Source of the DNA: CAMLFJ01 sp035524955
GTDB taxonomy: Bacteria; Methylomirabilota; Methylomirabilia; Rokubacteriales; CSP1-6
Direction: 5' to 3'
Assembly: GCA_035524955.1 (NCBI GenBank)
Contig: DATLFG010000072.1
Location: 1 to 64,000 of the forward strand
Length of the DNA: 64,000 nucleotides
Below are positions 57,057-64,000 of the stretch, piece after piece; positions within the stretch are counted from its first letter, which is position 1, and every line of letters begins with the position of its first letter. Made by a program: the position numbers and the translations under genes. The notes beneath the pieces are model-generated. The model searched no databases. It was not told where the DNA came from and worked only from the letters and a program-made list of their open reading frames with translations.

Positions 57057-57691
57057 AGGTCGAGGCCGTCATCTTCGACATGGACGGCGTCCTCGTGGAC
57101 TCGGAGCCGCTCGGCTTCGAGGCCCTGCGGCGGGTGATGGCCCGCTACGGGCTCGGATACTCGGAGGAAGAGAACGCGGAGTTCCTCGGCCGCACGACGC
57201 TCGAGTCCTGCCGCATCCTGAAGGCCCGCCACGGGCTACCGGACTCGGCCGAGACGCTGGCCGACTTCTACATCGAGGGCATGCTCGAGCAGATCGGTGC
57301 CGGGCCGGTTCCGATGCCCGGCGTGCCCGAGGTGCTCGAGCGGGTGCGGGCCGGGGGATACCGGCTGGCCCTGGCCTCGTCGGCAGAGGTGCGGGTGATC
57401 CACGCCAACCTCACCGCGCTCGGGCTCGGGCCGCTCTTCGAGGCGGTGGTCTCCGGCACCCAGGTCGCGCGCGGCAAGCCCGCCCCCGACGTTTTTCTCG
57501 CCGCGGCCGATCGGCTCGGGCTGGCGCCCGACCGCTGTCTCGTCATCGAGGACTCGCGCAACGGCCTGCTCGCGGCCAAGGCCGCGGGGATGCGCTGCGC
57601 GGTGGTGCCCTGCGCCCACACGCGCCACCAGGACTTCCGCGAGGCCGATCACCGCCTGGCCACCCTTCCCGACCTCCTCACCCTCCTCTAG
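57053..57691 (+). CDS. HAD-superfamily phosphatase/beta-phosphoglucomutase-like
   Basis: 212 residues. HAD motif I is FDMDGVLVDSE (nucleophile and acid Asp), with a four-helix cap, motif II in LALASSAEVR, motif III Lys in QVARGKPAPDVFLAAA, and motif IV in LVIEDSRNGLLAAKAAGM. The pattern is that of GS1-like/beta-phosphoglucomutase-type phosphatases. Substrate unknown. The start GTG 57053 overlaps the stop of a 32-codon upstream ORF; no ATG is in frame at that position. Confidence 0.93.
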   Translation: MKVEAVIFDMDGVLVDSEPLGFEALRRVMARYGLGYSEEENAEFLGRTTLESCRILKARHGLPDSAETLADFYIEGMLEQIGAGPVPMPGVPEVLERVRAGGYRLALASSAEVRVIHANLTALGLGPLFEAVVSGTQVARGKPAPDVFLAAADRLGLAPDRCLVIEDSRNGLLAAKAAGMRCAVVPCAHTRHQDFREADHRLATLPDLLTLL

Positions 57692-57754
57692 CCCGGATCC
57701 ACACGACCCTTCGCGGGTGGCCGCCGCGCCTCCCGCCGCGCCGCGCTTCGCGCG

Positions 57755-58471
57755 CTAGATCTGCTTCAGGAGGAACACGGCGCGACTCATGCGCCGCTCG
57801 ATGCTCGCCACGTGGCGCCGGTAGGCCGGGTGGCTCGCGCCGGGATGCCAGGCGGCCGGATTCGGCAGGCCGGCGGCGAGCTGGGCCGCCTCGTTGTCGT
57901 CGAGCTCGGCGGCCGCCTTGCCGAAGTAGCGCCGGCTCGCCGCGCCGGCTCCGTAGACGCCGGGGCCGAACTCGACCACGTTGAGATAGAGCTCCAGGAT
58001 GCGCCGCTTGGAGAGCGCGCGCTCGAGATGCCAGGTCAGGAGCGCCTCCTTCCCCTTGCGCAGCGGGTTGCGCGACGGAGAGAGCCAGAGGTTCTTGGCG
58101 AGCTGCTGGGTGAGGGTGGACGCTCCGCGCGGCAGGTCGCGGTCCCGCAGCGCGTCCTCGAGCGCGTTCTGCATCTCGGCGAACGCGAAGCCATGGTGGG
58201 AGAAGAAACTGATGTCCTCGGCCACCAGCACCGCGCGTTTGAGCGCGGGCGAGATCGCGGGATAGGCCGTCCAGGTCCACGCGACGCGGTCCGGACGGCC
58301 CGTCGCGCGCTGCTGGGCCCGGTACCGCTCGATGAACGCGGTGGTCGCGGGGCGCCCGGTGGCGAGCCGCCCCACCGCGGGCCACGTCCAGATCTCGACG
58401 CCGATCCAGACCGCGGCCGCCAGCGATATGACGGCGACCAGCCGGCCCGCCCATCCCCGTCGTCTGCGCAT
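57755..58471 (-). CDS. mtgA: Monofunctional biosynthetic peptidoglycan transglycosylase
   Basis: Polymerises lipid II into glycan strands at the inner membrane. 238 residues: one N-terminal membrane helix (LVAVISLAAAVWIGVEIW) then the GT51 domain with the catalytic Glu in LVAEDISFFSHHGF, RGASTLTQQLAKNLWLSPSRNPLRKGKEALLTWHLE and the second Glu region RILELYLNVVEFGPGVYGA. No transpeptidase domain follows, as expected for MtgA. Start codon is 25 bp from the divergent M20 amidohydrolase. Confidence 0.96.
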   Translation of the reverse strand: MRRRRGWAGRLVAVISLAAAVWIGVEIWTWPAVGRLATGRPATTAFIERYRAQQRATGRPDRVAWTWTAYPAISPALKRAVLVAEDISFFSHHGFAFAEMQNALEDALRDRDLPRGASTLTQQLAKNLWLSPSRNPLRKGKEALLTWHLERALSKRRILELYLNVVEFGPGVYGAGAASRRYFGKAAAELDDNEAAQLAAGLPNPAAWHPGASHPAYRRHVASIERRMSRAVFLLKQI

Positions 58472-58477
58472 GGCTCA

Positions 58478-58486
58478 TGGTATCGT
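58478..58486 (+). promoter_or_regulatory. Extended -10 element of the M20 gene, probable leaderless start
   Basis: TGGTATCGT ends nine bases before ATG 58496, without a ribosome binding site, in the 24-bp space between the divergent mtgA and M20 starts. Confidence 0.4.
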
Positions 58487-58495
58487 GGTGGGCCG

Positions 58496-59662
58496 ATGGA
58501 CGTCGTCAAGCAGCGCATCGCGGAGTCGGTGGACCGGCTGGGCGACGAGCTCGGCGCGCTGTCGTCCCGCATCCACGCGCATCCCGAGCTGGCCTTCGAG
58601 GAGCGGCGCGCCTGCGGCTGGATCGGCGACTTCCTCGCCAAGCACGGTTTTCAGGTGGAGACGGGTGTGGGCGGCGTCGAGACCGCGTTCCGCGCGAGCC
58701 TCGAGGCGGGGCCCGGGCCAACGCTCGCCATCCTCTGCGAGTACGACGCGCTGCCCGGGATCGGCCACGCCTGCGGGCACAACGTCATCGCCGCCGCGGG
58801 GGCCGGCGCGGGCGCCGCGCTGATGGCGGTCCGCGACCGCCTGCCCGGCGGGCGCATCCAGGTGATCGGCACCCCGGCCGAGGAGCGCGGCGGGGGCAAG
58901 GGGGTGCTGGTGGACGCGGGCCTCTTCGAGGGCGTGGACGGCGCGATGATGATCCACGGGTTCGACCGCACCCTGCTCCACCAGGACCTGCTGGGGGTGG
59001 TGCGCGTGACGTTCGAGTGGGCGGGCCGGGCCGCGCACGCTTCGGTGGATCCGTGGGGGGGGGTCAACGCGCTCGACGCCTGCGTCGCGACCTTCAACGG
59101 CGTGGCCATGCTCCGCCAGCAGATGCGTCGCGACTGTCGTATCCACGGCGTCGTCGCGGAGGGCGGCGCCGCCGCCAACGTCATCCCGGAGCGCGCGGTG
59201 GTCGACTTCAATGTGCGCGGGCCGAGCCTTGAGGCGATGTGGGCGCTCTACCGCCGCGTGACGGCGGTCGCGGAGGGCGCGGCCGCGGCCACGTCCACCC
59301 ACCTCACCACCACCCGGCACCCGGACGTATACGAGCCGCTCCGGCGCAACCAGGCGCTCAACGACGTCTTCGCGGGCAACCTGGCCGCCGCCGGGCTCGC
59401 CGAGGGCCCGGCCGCGCCGGATCGCGTCGCGTCCTCGGACATCGGCAACGTGAGCCAGGTCACGCCGACGATCCACGCCTGGGTGGCCATCGCGCCCCTG
59501 GGGACCGCGATCCACACGCGCGAGTTCGCGGCCGCCGCGGCGGCGCCGGCCGCTCGGGCGGGGCTGCTCGCGGGCGCCAAGCTCATGGCGCTCAGCGCGG
59601 CGGACCTGCTCGCCGATCCGTCCCGGCTCGCCGCCATGAAGGAGGAGTTCAGGCGCCGGTGA
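58496..59662 (+). CDS. M20 family amidohydrolase (AbgB-like)
   Basis: 388 residues. ALSSRIHAHPELAFEERRACG, LCEYDALPGIGHACGHNVIAAAG (metal Asp, Cys/His), TPAEERGGGKG (catalytic Glu) and GRAAHASVDPWGGVNALDA are typical of the p-aminobenzoyl-glutamate/peptide hydrolase branch. The CEYDALPGIGHACGHN pattern separates it from the hippurate-like M20 gene at 12.7 kb. Cytoplasmic amide hydrolase; substrate not known. Confidence 0.94.
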   Translation: MDVVKQRIAESVDRLGDELGALSSRIHAHPELAFEERRACGWIGDFLAKHGFQVETGVGGVETAFRASLEAGPGPTLAILCEYDALPGIGHACGHNVIAAAGAGAGAALMAVRDRLPGGRIQVIGTPAEERGGGKGVLVDAGLFEGVDGAMMIHGFDRTLLHQDLLGVVRVTFEWAGRAAHASVDPWGGVNALDACVATFNGVAMLRQQMRRDCRIHGVVAEGGAAANVIPERAVVDFNVRGPSLEAMWALYRRVTAVAEGAAAATSTHLTTTRHPDVYEPLRRNQALNDVFAGNLAAAGLAEGPAAPDRVASSDIGNVSQVTPTIHAWVAIAPLGTAIHTREFAAAAAAPAARAGLLAGAKLMALSAADLLADPSRLAAMKEEFRRR

Positions 59663-59773
59663 AGGGCCGGGACGAAGCGTGGGGTCGGCTCCGCCGCACG
59701 AAGGGCGCTGGGCCGAGCGCAGCTGCGCGGGTGCGGGGCCCTCGGCCGCACGCTCGGCGCCCGGCGGGTCGCC

Positions 59774-60412
59774 TCAGCGGCGGCGACCTCGGGTCGAGAG
59801 CACGCCCGCGCGCGATGAGCGAAAGCGGCGACGGGCTCGACGCTTGGCCACCCGCCGGCGCGCCCGGTCGCCGACGATGACGAGGGTCAGTCCGATGCAG
59901 AACCCGCCGAGTCCGATCCAGACCGCGGGCAGGTTGCCGACCAGCCTCACCCCGAGCACCTCCACCGTCCGCTCGTCGCCGCTGCCCGCGGAGCCGGCGA
60001 GGCGTGCTCCCGCCACGACGAAGGACACGAGGGTAGCCAGCGGCAGGACCACTCCCTGCACACCCACGGCCAGGCAGGCGCGGGTCACCGCCCGGCGGAT
60101 CAACGGGGCGCGCCCGATGAACAGCATCGCGAGCACCGAGGCCACCGCCCAGATGCCGAGCATCTCGGGCGTGGTCAGGGTGCCGGGCTTGCCCGCGTCG
60201 ACGACGGTGGCGACGACGAAGAGCGAGGCCGCGCCGGTGGCGGCCCCGCCGGCCAGGGTAGCGAACGCCTTCGCGAGGCGGCGCGGCCAGCGGGGCCGAC
60301 TCCGCCGCGGCCCTCTCCGCGGCGCCTCCTTGAGCAGCAGCTGCCAGAGCAGAAGGCTGGCGGCCAGGTAGACAACGAGGCCGACCAGCACCAGGACATT
60401 GGTGCCGGGCAT
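59774..60412 (-). CDS. Integral membrane protein of unknown function
   Basis: 212 residues with about five predicted membrane segments (NVLVLVGLVVYLAASLLLWQ, LAGGAATGAASLFVVATVV, MLGIWAVASVLAMLFIG, VGVQGVVLPLATLVSFVVAG, LPAVWIGLGGFCIGLTLVIV) and very basic cytoplasmic ends (Arg-rich near residues 30-47 and at the C terminus). No family recognised. Six bases after the 23-residue-repeat gene, as third gene of an operon with a lipoprotein. Confidence 0.72.
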   Translation of the reverse strand: MPGTNVLVLVGLVVYLAASLLLWQLLLKEAPRRGPRRSRPRWPRRLAKAFATLAGGAATGAASLFVVATVVDAGKPGTLTTPEMLGIWAVASVLAMLFIGRAPLIRRAVTRACLAVGVQGVVLPLATLVSFVVAGARLAGSAGSGDERTVEVLGVRLVGNLPAVWIGLGGFCIGLTLVIVGDRARRRVAKRRARRRFRSSRAGVLSTRGRRR

Positions 60413-60418
60413 GCGTGC

Positions 60419-61282
60419 CTACGGGGTCTTCCAGATCACCCGCTCGGCGGCGTCGCCGAGGGCAATCCTCGGAACGCCACCCTGATACAGGAGCATTGCC
60501 ACGCGCTGCTTGCCGTCACGATCGTGCAGGCTCAGGAACGGGAGCTGCAGGTCGGCGCTCACGCGCAGCCAGAGCCGCCCCTTGCCGGCCCGGTCGGTGA
60601 GATTGAGCGTGGGCTGCCCGTCGCCGGTGACGCCGAGCATCGCGCGGCCATTGCCGTCGACGTCGTAGAGCCACACCGCCGGCGCCCCCGCCGGCTCCGT
60701 GCCGACCGCGGTGCGACGCCGCCCGTTGCGGTCGTAGAGGGTGAGCCCGGTGGCCCCCTCGGCGGTGAGCGCCAGCAGCGAGCGGGGGCGTCCGCCCTGG
60801 TCGAGCAGGGTCAGGCTCGGGCGGCCGTCGCCGAAGGCGGTGAGCTCGACGCGGGGCCGGTCGGCCTGGTCGAGCAGGGTGAGCTGCGCGGCGCCGTCCG
60901 CGCGCAGGCCCAGACCGGCGCGCAGATGGCCGGCGCGATCGGAGAGATCGACCCCGGCCTGACCGAGCGCGGTGACGCTCAGCACCGCGCGGTCCTGCTG
61001 GCTGTCGTCGGCCAGCGCCAGCATGGCGGTGCCGTCCGGGCGCAGGCCGAGGGTCGCGCGCACCTTGCCCGCGCTGTCGCGGAGCACGAAGCGCTCGGCC
61101 TCGAGCGTATTGGTCACCGGGGCGGGCACCGTCTGGCCCATCAGGGTCAGGGCGGCAAGTCCGAGCAGCGCGAGGGCGCCCGCGAGCTTGAGCCGCCGGT
61201 TCTCGCGCTCAAGACGATCGACCCGCCCCGTGAGATGGTCGTGTACCCGCTGCGCGAGATGGTCGTGTATGGGTTCGCTCAC
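60419..61282 (-). CDS. Membrane-anchored protein of nine 23-residue repeats (beta-solenoid-like)
   Basis: 287 residues. After a short charged segment with a duplicated HDHL motif and one membrane helix (LAGALALLGLAALTLMG), the rest is nine units of 23 residues fitting D-x2-G-x2-R-x2-L-x4-DG-x3-L-x-L (for example DRAGHLRAGLGLRADGAAQL and DVDGNGRAMLGVTGDGQPTL). Regular Asp-Gly turns and alternating hydrophobic residues suggest a beta-solenoid or propeller-like stack exposed outside the inner membrane. Units 6 and 8 are the least regular. Operon with a lipoprotein (12 bp upstream) and a membrane protein (6 bp downstream). Confidence 0.8.
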   Translation of the reverse strand: MSEPIHDHLAQRVHDHLTGRVDRLERENRRLKLAGALALLGLAALTLMGQTVPAPVTNTLEAERFVLRDSAGKVRATLGLRPDGTAMLALADDSQQDRAVLSVTALGQAGVDLSDRAGHLRAGLGLRADGAAQLTLLDQADRPRVELTAFGDGRPSLTLLDQGGRPRSLLALTAEGATGLTLYDRNGRRRTAVGTEPAGAPAVWLYDVDGNGRAMLGVTGDGQPTLNLTDRAGKGRLWLRVSADLQLPFLSLHDRDGKQRVAMLLYQGGVPRIALGDAAERVIWKTP

Positions 61283-61294
61283 GATCGAATCCTC

Positions 61295-61576
61295 CTACTT
61301 CCGGTCTTTCTTGTCGTCCGGGCTCGCGGTAGCCTGCAGCGTGACCTTGTCGCCCACGATGAGGAAAACCACGGTGCCGTTCGAGGCCTTGTACGTCCAC
61401 TGTTCCACCGGTCCCAGCTTGCTGATGTCGCTCGGCTTGCCGAGCGCTCGTTCGAGCTCCGCCCGCGTCTCGACGCCGCGCGACCGCTGCACGAGGTCCT
61501 CCTTGCTGCGACCGCATCCCACGAGAAGGCCGGCCGCGAGCACCCCGACCAGCAAGCCCGCCCACGCTCGATGCAT
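61295..61576 (-). CDS. Small lipoprotein
   Basis: 93 residues with a lipoprotein signal (WAGLLVGVLAAGLLVGCG; lipobox LLVGC). The mature part (VETRAELERALGKPSDISKLGPVEQWTYKASNGTVVFLIVGDKVTLQ) resembles SmpA/BamE-like small lipoproteins (a helix, then strands with a W-Y motif), which is an impression only. GGGGAGGAG precedes the ATG. First gene of an operon with the 23-residue-repeat protein. Confidence 0.8.
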   Translation of the reverse strand: MHRAWAGLLVGVLAAGLLVGCGRSKEDLVQRSRGVETRAELERALGKPSDISKLGPVEQWTYKASNGTVVFLIVGDKVTLQATASPDDKKDRK

Positions 61577-61723
61577 CGCGCTCCTCCCCGAGTGCGGTCC
61601 GCGCCTCGCGGACGAGGTCGGCCGGATCCGGCTGGGGCCGAGTCTAACAGAGTGCCCGCGCGAATTCGGCGCTACAGTCGGGCTTGTTCTCCGGCCTCGT
61701 CCCATCGTCCGGGGAGGCCGCCG

Positions 61724-61992
61724 ATGATCATATTCATCGTGAACGGGAAGCGGCCGCGGGTGCACGCCAGCCCGGACTCGCCGCTCCCGTGGGCCACGGC
61801 TACCCCGAGATGCGCATCGACGAGATGCCGGTGGTGGAGGCCCGCATCCCGGATTCGGGAGACGCGCCCGGCGGGCTGGGGGAGCCGGGCGTGCCGCCGG
61901 TGGCGCCGGCGCCCGGCAACGCGATCTTCGCGCTGACCGGGAAGCGGATCCGGGAGCTGCCGATCCGCCCCGAGGGCCTCGAGCGGGTCTGA
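61724..61992 (+). pseudogene. Fused remnant of a molybdenum hydroxylase pair ('iorA'-'iorB'-like)
   Basis: The 5' part (ATG 61724 after GGGGAGG) reads MIIFIVNGKRPRVHASPDSPLPW, the start of a [2Fe-2S] small subunit of the xanthine-dehydrogenase/isoquinoline-oxidoreductase family. The rest, in another frame, reads YPEMRIDEMPVVEARI, GGLGEPGVPPVAPAPGNAIF and ALTGKRIRELPIRPEGLERV, the very end of the large molybdopterin subunit including its active-site Glu (GEPG). Everything between is missing, so a deletion of nearly two genes fused the two ends. Confidence 0.8.
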
Positions 61993-62024
61993 GTTCCCGC
62001 CCGCCGGTCCCGCCCGGAGCGCGG

Positions 62025-62672
62025 CTACGGGTTCTTCGGGACGGGCGCGGCGGCGGGGATGGCGACGGGGCCCGCCGCGCGGTTCGTCGTCCCGGCGTAC
62101 TTCGACTTCAGGTTGCGGATGAGGGCCTGGTACGACGAGCTCCGGATGATCCGATCGAACTGGCCGCGGTAGTTCGCCACGAAGCTGACGCCGGAAACCG
62201 CGACGTCGTAGACCACCCAGCGGGCGCCGACTTGGTGGAGGCGATAGTCCACCGGGATGTCGGTGCCGCGCCCGGTGACGATCTTGGAGCGGACCGTGGC
62301 GAACTCGCCGTCGACGTGCTCGCTCACGTACACGATCTGCTCGCCGGTGTGGTTCTCCAGCCGTCCGATGTAGGCGCGGCCGAGGAGCTGCTTGAACACC
62401 GCGACGAACTCGGCCTGCTCCTGCGGGGTGCGCTCGCGCCAGTGCAGCGCCAGCGCCCGCCGGGACATCTCCCGGAAGTCGAAGAGCCGATCGGCCACGC
62501 GCTGGATCTCGAGGCGTCGCCGGTCCTGGCTGGTCGGCGCGGCGAGCTGGCCATCCTGGACGGCCTGCAAGACCTGCTCGGTGGCCGTCTGCACGACCTG
62601 CATCGGGCCGACTTCCGGTTGCGCGCCGCCGCTCGCGGCGAGCAGGAGCCACATGGCCAGTGCCTTTTGCAT
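62025..62672 (-). CDS. MlaC/Ttg2D-family phospholipid-binding periplasmic protein
   Basis: About 215 residues. A signal peptide (ALAMWLLLAASGGAQPE) and the toluene-tolerance Ttg2/MlaC domain: VADRLFDFREMSRRALALHWRERTPQEQAEFVAVFKQLLGRAYIGRLENHTGEQIVY and PVDYRLHQVGARWVVYDVAVSGVSFVANYRGQFDRIIRSSSYQALIRNLKSK. MlaC ferries phospholipids between outer and inner membranes; here no mlaABDEF genes are next to it. Start ATG 62672 is favoured over the upstream 62708 by its GAGGGGG. Ends with a Pro/Ala tail. Confidence 0.92.
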   Translation of the reverse strand: MQKALAMWLLLAASGGAQPEVGPMQVVQTATEQVLQAVQDGQLAAPTSQDRRRLEIQRVADRLFDFREMSRRALALHWRERTPQEQAEFVAVFKQLLGRAYIGRLENHTGEQIVYVSEHVDGEFATVRSKIVTGRGTDIPVDYRLHQVGARWVVYDVAVSGVSFVANYRGQFDRIIRSSSYQALIRNLKSKYAGTTNRAAGPVAIPAAAPVPKNP

Positions 62673-62768
62673 GATTGCCCCCTCGGCCAGGAGGACAGCA
62701 TGGCCCATGCCAGGCCCGATGCCAGCTAACGGGCTGAATTCATGCGGCTGATCGACTCGTGGGATGAA

Positions 62769-62784
62769 GCGGCTTGTCAGCCGC
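62769..62784 (-). terminator. Hairpin downstream of the response regulator
   Basis: GCGGCT, a 4-nt loop and AGCCGC form a perfect stem 28 nt beyond the response-regulator stop on the minus strand; only a TTC follows rather than a T-run. It separates this gene from the MlaC-like gene. Confidence 0.45.
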
Positions 62785-62811
62785 GGGACGCTCGTCAGGA
62801 GCCGGACGGGC

Positions 62812-63204
62812 TCAGGAGATGGAGGGGGCGAGCATCTCCCGGGCGATGCGCTGCAGCTCCAGCATGTCGAATGGCTTGGTGAGCACGGGTACCGCCAGCT
62901 CCCCGATGAGCTCCTGATAGTCGGCGTGCTCGGAGGTGCCGGTGATGAAGACGAACCGGCGCGCCAGCTCCGGTCGGCTCTGCTCGAGCTCCCGGTAGAG
63001 GCCGAGCCCGTCGAGGCCGGGCATGCGCAGGTCGCTCAGGATCAGGTCGTACGCGCGGCCGCCGATGCGCTCGAGCGCGGCCAGCCCGTCGGGCGCGGTA
63101 TCCACGTCGTAACCATCGACGGTCAGCATGTCCACGATCAGCTGCGCGATGATGGGCTCATCGTCCACCACGAGGATCTGCGGGCGGGAAGCGAGCGCGG
63201 ACAT
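62812..63204 (-). CDS. Single-domain response regulator
   Basis: 130-residue receiver domain. DDE pocket at residues 14-16, phosphoacceptor Asp58 in LILSDLRMPG, Thr88 in FVFITGT and Lys110 in PVLTKPF are present. ATG 63204 (MSALASRPQ) is preferred; a TTG six codons upstream is possible. Clearly related to the response regulator at 42.6 kb (similar DG-x-GL and VF-TG-x-E regions), but no kinase is adjacent here. Confidence 0.92.
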   Translation of the reverse strand: MSALASRPQILVVDDEPIIAQLIVDMLTVDGYDVDTAPDGLAALERIGGRAYDLILSDLRMPGLDGLGLYRELEQSRPELARRFVFITGTSEHADYQELIGELAVPVLTKPFDMLELQRIAREMLAPSIS

Positions 63205-63337
63205 ACCCCGTAGACGGAGCAAGACGCGGGCCAGCCGGCCGCGGCAGGGAAATCAGCCGGTTCGGGCGTGAAGGCGGATGGCGCGCGCAGGAATCGTCAG
63301 GCGCCGGCCGGAAATGAGCACCGGAGAGCGCGCGGTG

Positions 63338-64000
63338 CTACGCGGGTTGAAGGCGACGCCGGGTCGCGAAGCCGCGGATGCCGAGCCAGAGCCGGCCGAT
63401 CCCGACGAGCAGAACCAGCAGTGCCGCGTTCGCGAGCGCGAACCACCACCAGTTGTTCAGCTTGAGGCCCAGCAGCTCCTTGGCGAGCGTGAGCACGAGC
63501 AGGTGGTGGAGGAAGTAGAGCATCAGCGCGGTGCGCCCCAGGATCACCAGCCATCCCGCGGGCAGGCGCTTGACCTCGACCGCGTAGTACGCGAGGCCGA
63601 GCAGGGAGAAGACGGCGCCCACGCAAAGGAAGCTCGTCATCCCGCGCGCGATCCAGTGGTTGTTGACGATGAAGTCGCGCTTGAAGGCCAGCGAAAGGTG
63701 AAGCGGCGTGCCGTGCGCCCAGTCCCAGATCGCGAACACAGCCAGGCCTGCGAGGCCCGCCGCGGTCATGCGCGCGAGGTAGCGAGCGCGCCGCTCGGCG
63801 GTGTCCTGGAGCGCGAAGACCCAGCCCAGGGCCAGCCCGATCCACACGATGGAGATCCAGGGCCACGGCGCGAACTCGAAGAAGAAGATCCGCCCCAGCA
63901 CGCGATGGTCGGGCAGCCAGGCCATGACGTCCCGGTGCAGGACCGAGAACAGCGCGTAGAAGGCCAGGGCGAACGCCACGAGCAGATAGCGGGCGGGCCG
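63338..64000 (-). CDS. Multi-pass membrane acyltransferase-like protein, cut by window edge
   Basis: At least 220 residues; the frame is open to the right edge, so the start lies outside. Six or more membrane helices (FALAFYALFSVLHRDVM, ISIVWIGLALGWVFALQ, MTAAGLAGLAVFAIWDW, SFLCVGAVFSLLGLAYYA, GRTALMLYFLHHLLVLTLA, NAALLVLLVGIGRLWL). The GRTALMLYFLHH motif near the C terminus resembles the end of DUF1624/YeiB-type heparan-glucosaminide acetyltransferase-like and acyltransferase-3 proteins. Assignment is tentative because the N-terminal motifs are not visible. Confidence 0.7.
   Translation of the reverse strand, partial: RPARYLLVAFALAFYALFSVLHRDVMAWLPDHRVLGRIFFFEFAPWPWISIVWIGLALGWVFALQDTAERRARYLARMTAAGLAGLAVFAIWDWAHGTPLHLSLAFKRDFIVNNHWIARGMTSFLCVGAVFSLLGLAYYAVEVKRLPAGWLVILGRTALMLYFLHHLLVLTLAKELLGLKLNNWWWFALANAALLVLLVGIGRLWLGIRGFATRRRLQPA

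Noticed and set aside
1..64000. tRNA, rRNA, CRISPR arrays, integrases or transposases
   Set aside because: Gaps were read on both strands; no TTC-arm/anticodon pattern, no regularly spaced repeats beyond the 31-bp pair, and no recombinase motifs were found.

Overview
The window is a 64 kb, very GC-rich, gene-dense piece of a bacterial chromosome. It reads as a Gram-negative soil or subsurface heterotroph: there are lipoproteins, an MlaC-like periplasmic protein, a monofunctional peptidoglycan transglycosylase and an S-adenosylhomocysteine (SAH) riboswitch. The mix of flavin/F420-type (LLM) oxidoreductases, enolase-superfamily enzymes, CoA-transferase, SDRs, amidohydrolases and ABC_sub_bind receptors resembles Candidatus Rokubacteria/Methylomirabilota genomes, but that placement is inference. 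No tRNA, rRNA, CRISPR, prophage or intact transposase was seen.

Layout. 1-2.2 kb: end of the 2-oxoglutarate dehydrogenase cluster (sucB, lpd). 2.3-6.5 kb: an ECF42-type sigma factor with two DGPF/YCII proteins, divergent from a VOC/MFS/DGPF operon; the two operons share a palindromic promoter candidate. 6.5-14.7 kb: ABC receptor, copper amine oxidase, ThDP enzyme, catalase-like protein, PilZ protein, M20 amidohydrolase and SDR. 14.8-23.9 kb: FecR protein, SDR, epoxide hydrolase, a duplicated ferredoxin-fold protein, LLM enzyme, phosphoglucomutase, enolase-superfamily enzyme and a DUF2459 lipoprotein. 24-26.4 kb: ahcY under an SAH riboswitch, followed by a GNAT gene and a decayed second copy of the ahcY 3' region. 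26.4-34.1 kb: DinB proteins, a NiCoT-like nickel permease, S9 peptidase, a frameshifted thioesterase and an orphan UreE-like protein. 34.1-39 kb: a tightly overlapped catabolic operon (thiolase, DUF35, amidohydrolase, IclR, LLM). 39-46 kb: PRC-barrel protein, two EamA permeases, AtzA-like amidohydrolase, and a response regulator with an ATPase-less PAS/HisKA protein behind a sigma-54-like promoter. 46-52 kb: nuclease-fold protein, ilvE, transglutaminase, the proteasome-like Anbu and a tungsten aldehyde oxidoreductase. 52-64 kb: enolase-superfamily enzyme and LLM enzyme separated by a long inverted repeat, then CoA-transferase, msrA, HAD phosphatase, mtgA, M20 amidohydrolase, a lipoprotein/23-residue-repeat protein/membrane protein operon, MlaC-like protein, response regulator and an edge membrane protein.

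Three themes stand out. (1) Decay by internal deletion or frameshift: an ahcY fragment, an alpha/beta hydrolase, a DapA-family stub, a fused molybdenum-hydroxylase ghost and a frameshifted thioesterase. (2) Compact expression signals: NTGA stop/start overlaps within operons, CTAG stops shared by three convergent pairs, and several -10-like boxes 8-12 nt before an ATG without a ribosome binding site, suggesting leaderless mRNAs. (3) Structured non-coding DNA: a dispersed palindromic repeat that supplies neighbouring stop codons, and a 186-nt convergent inverted-repeat element.
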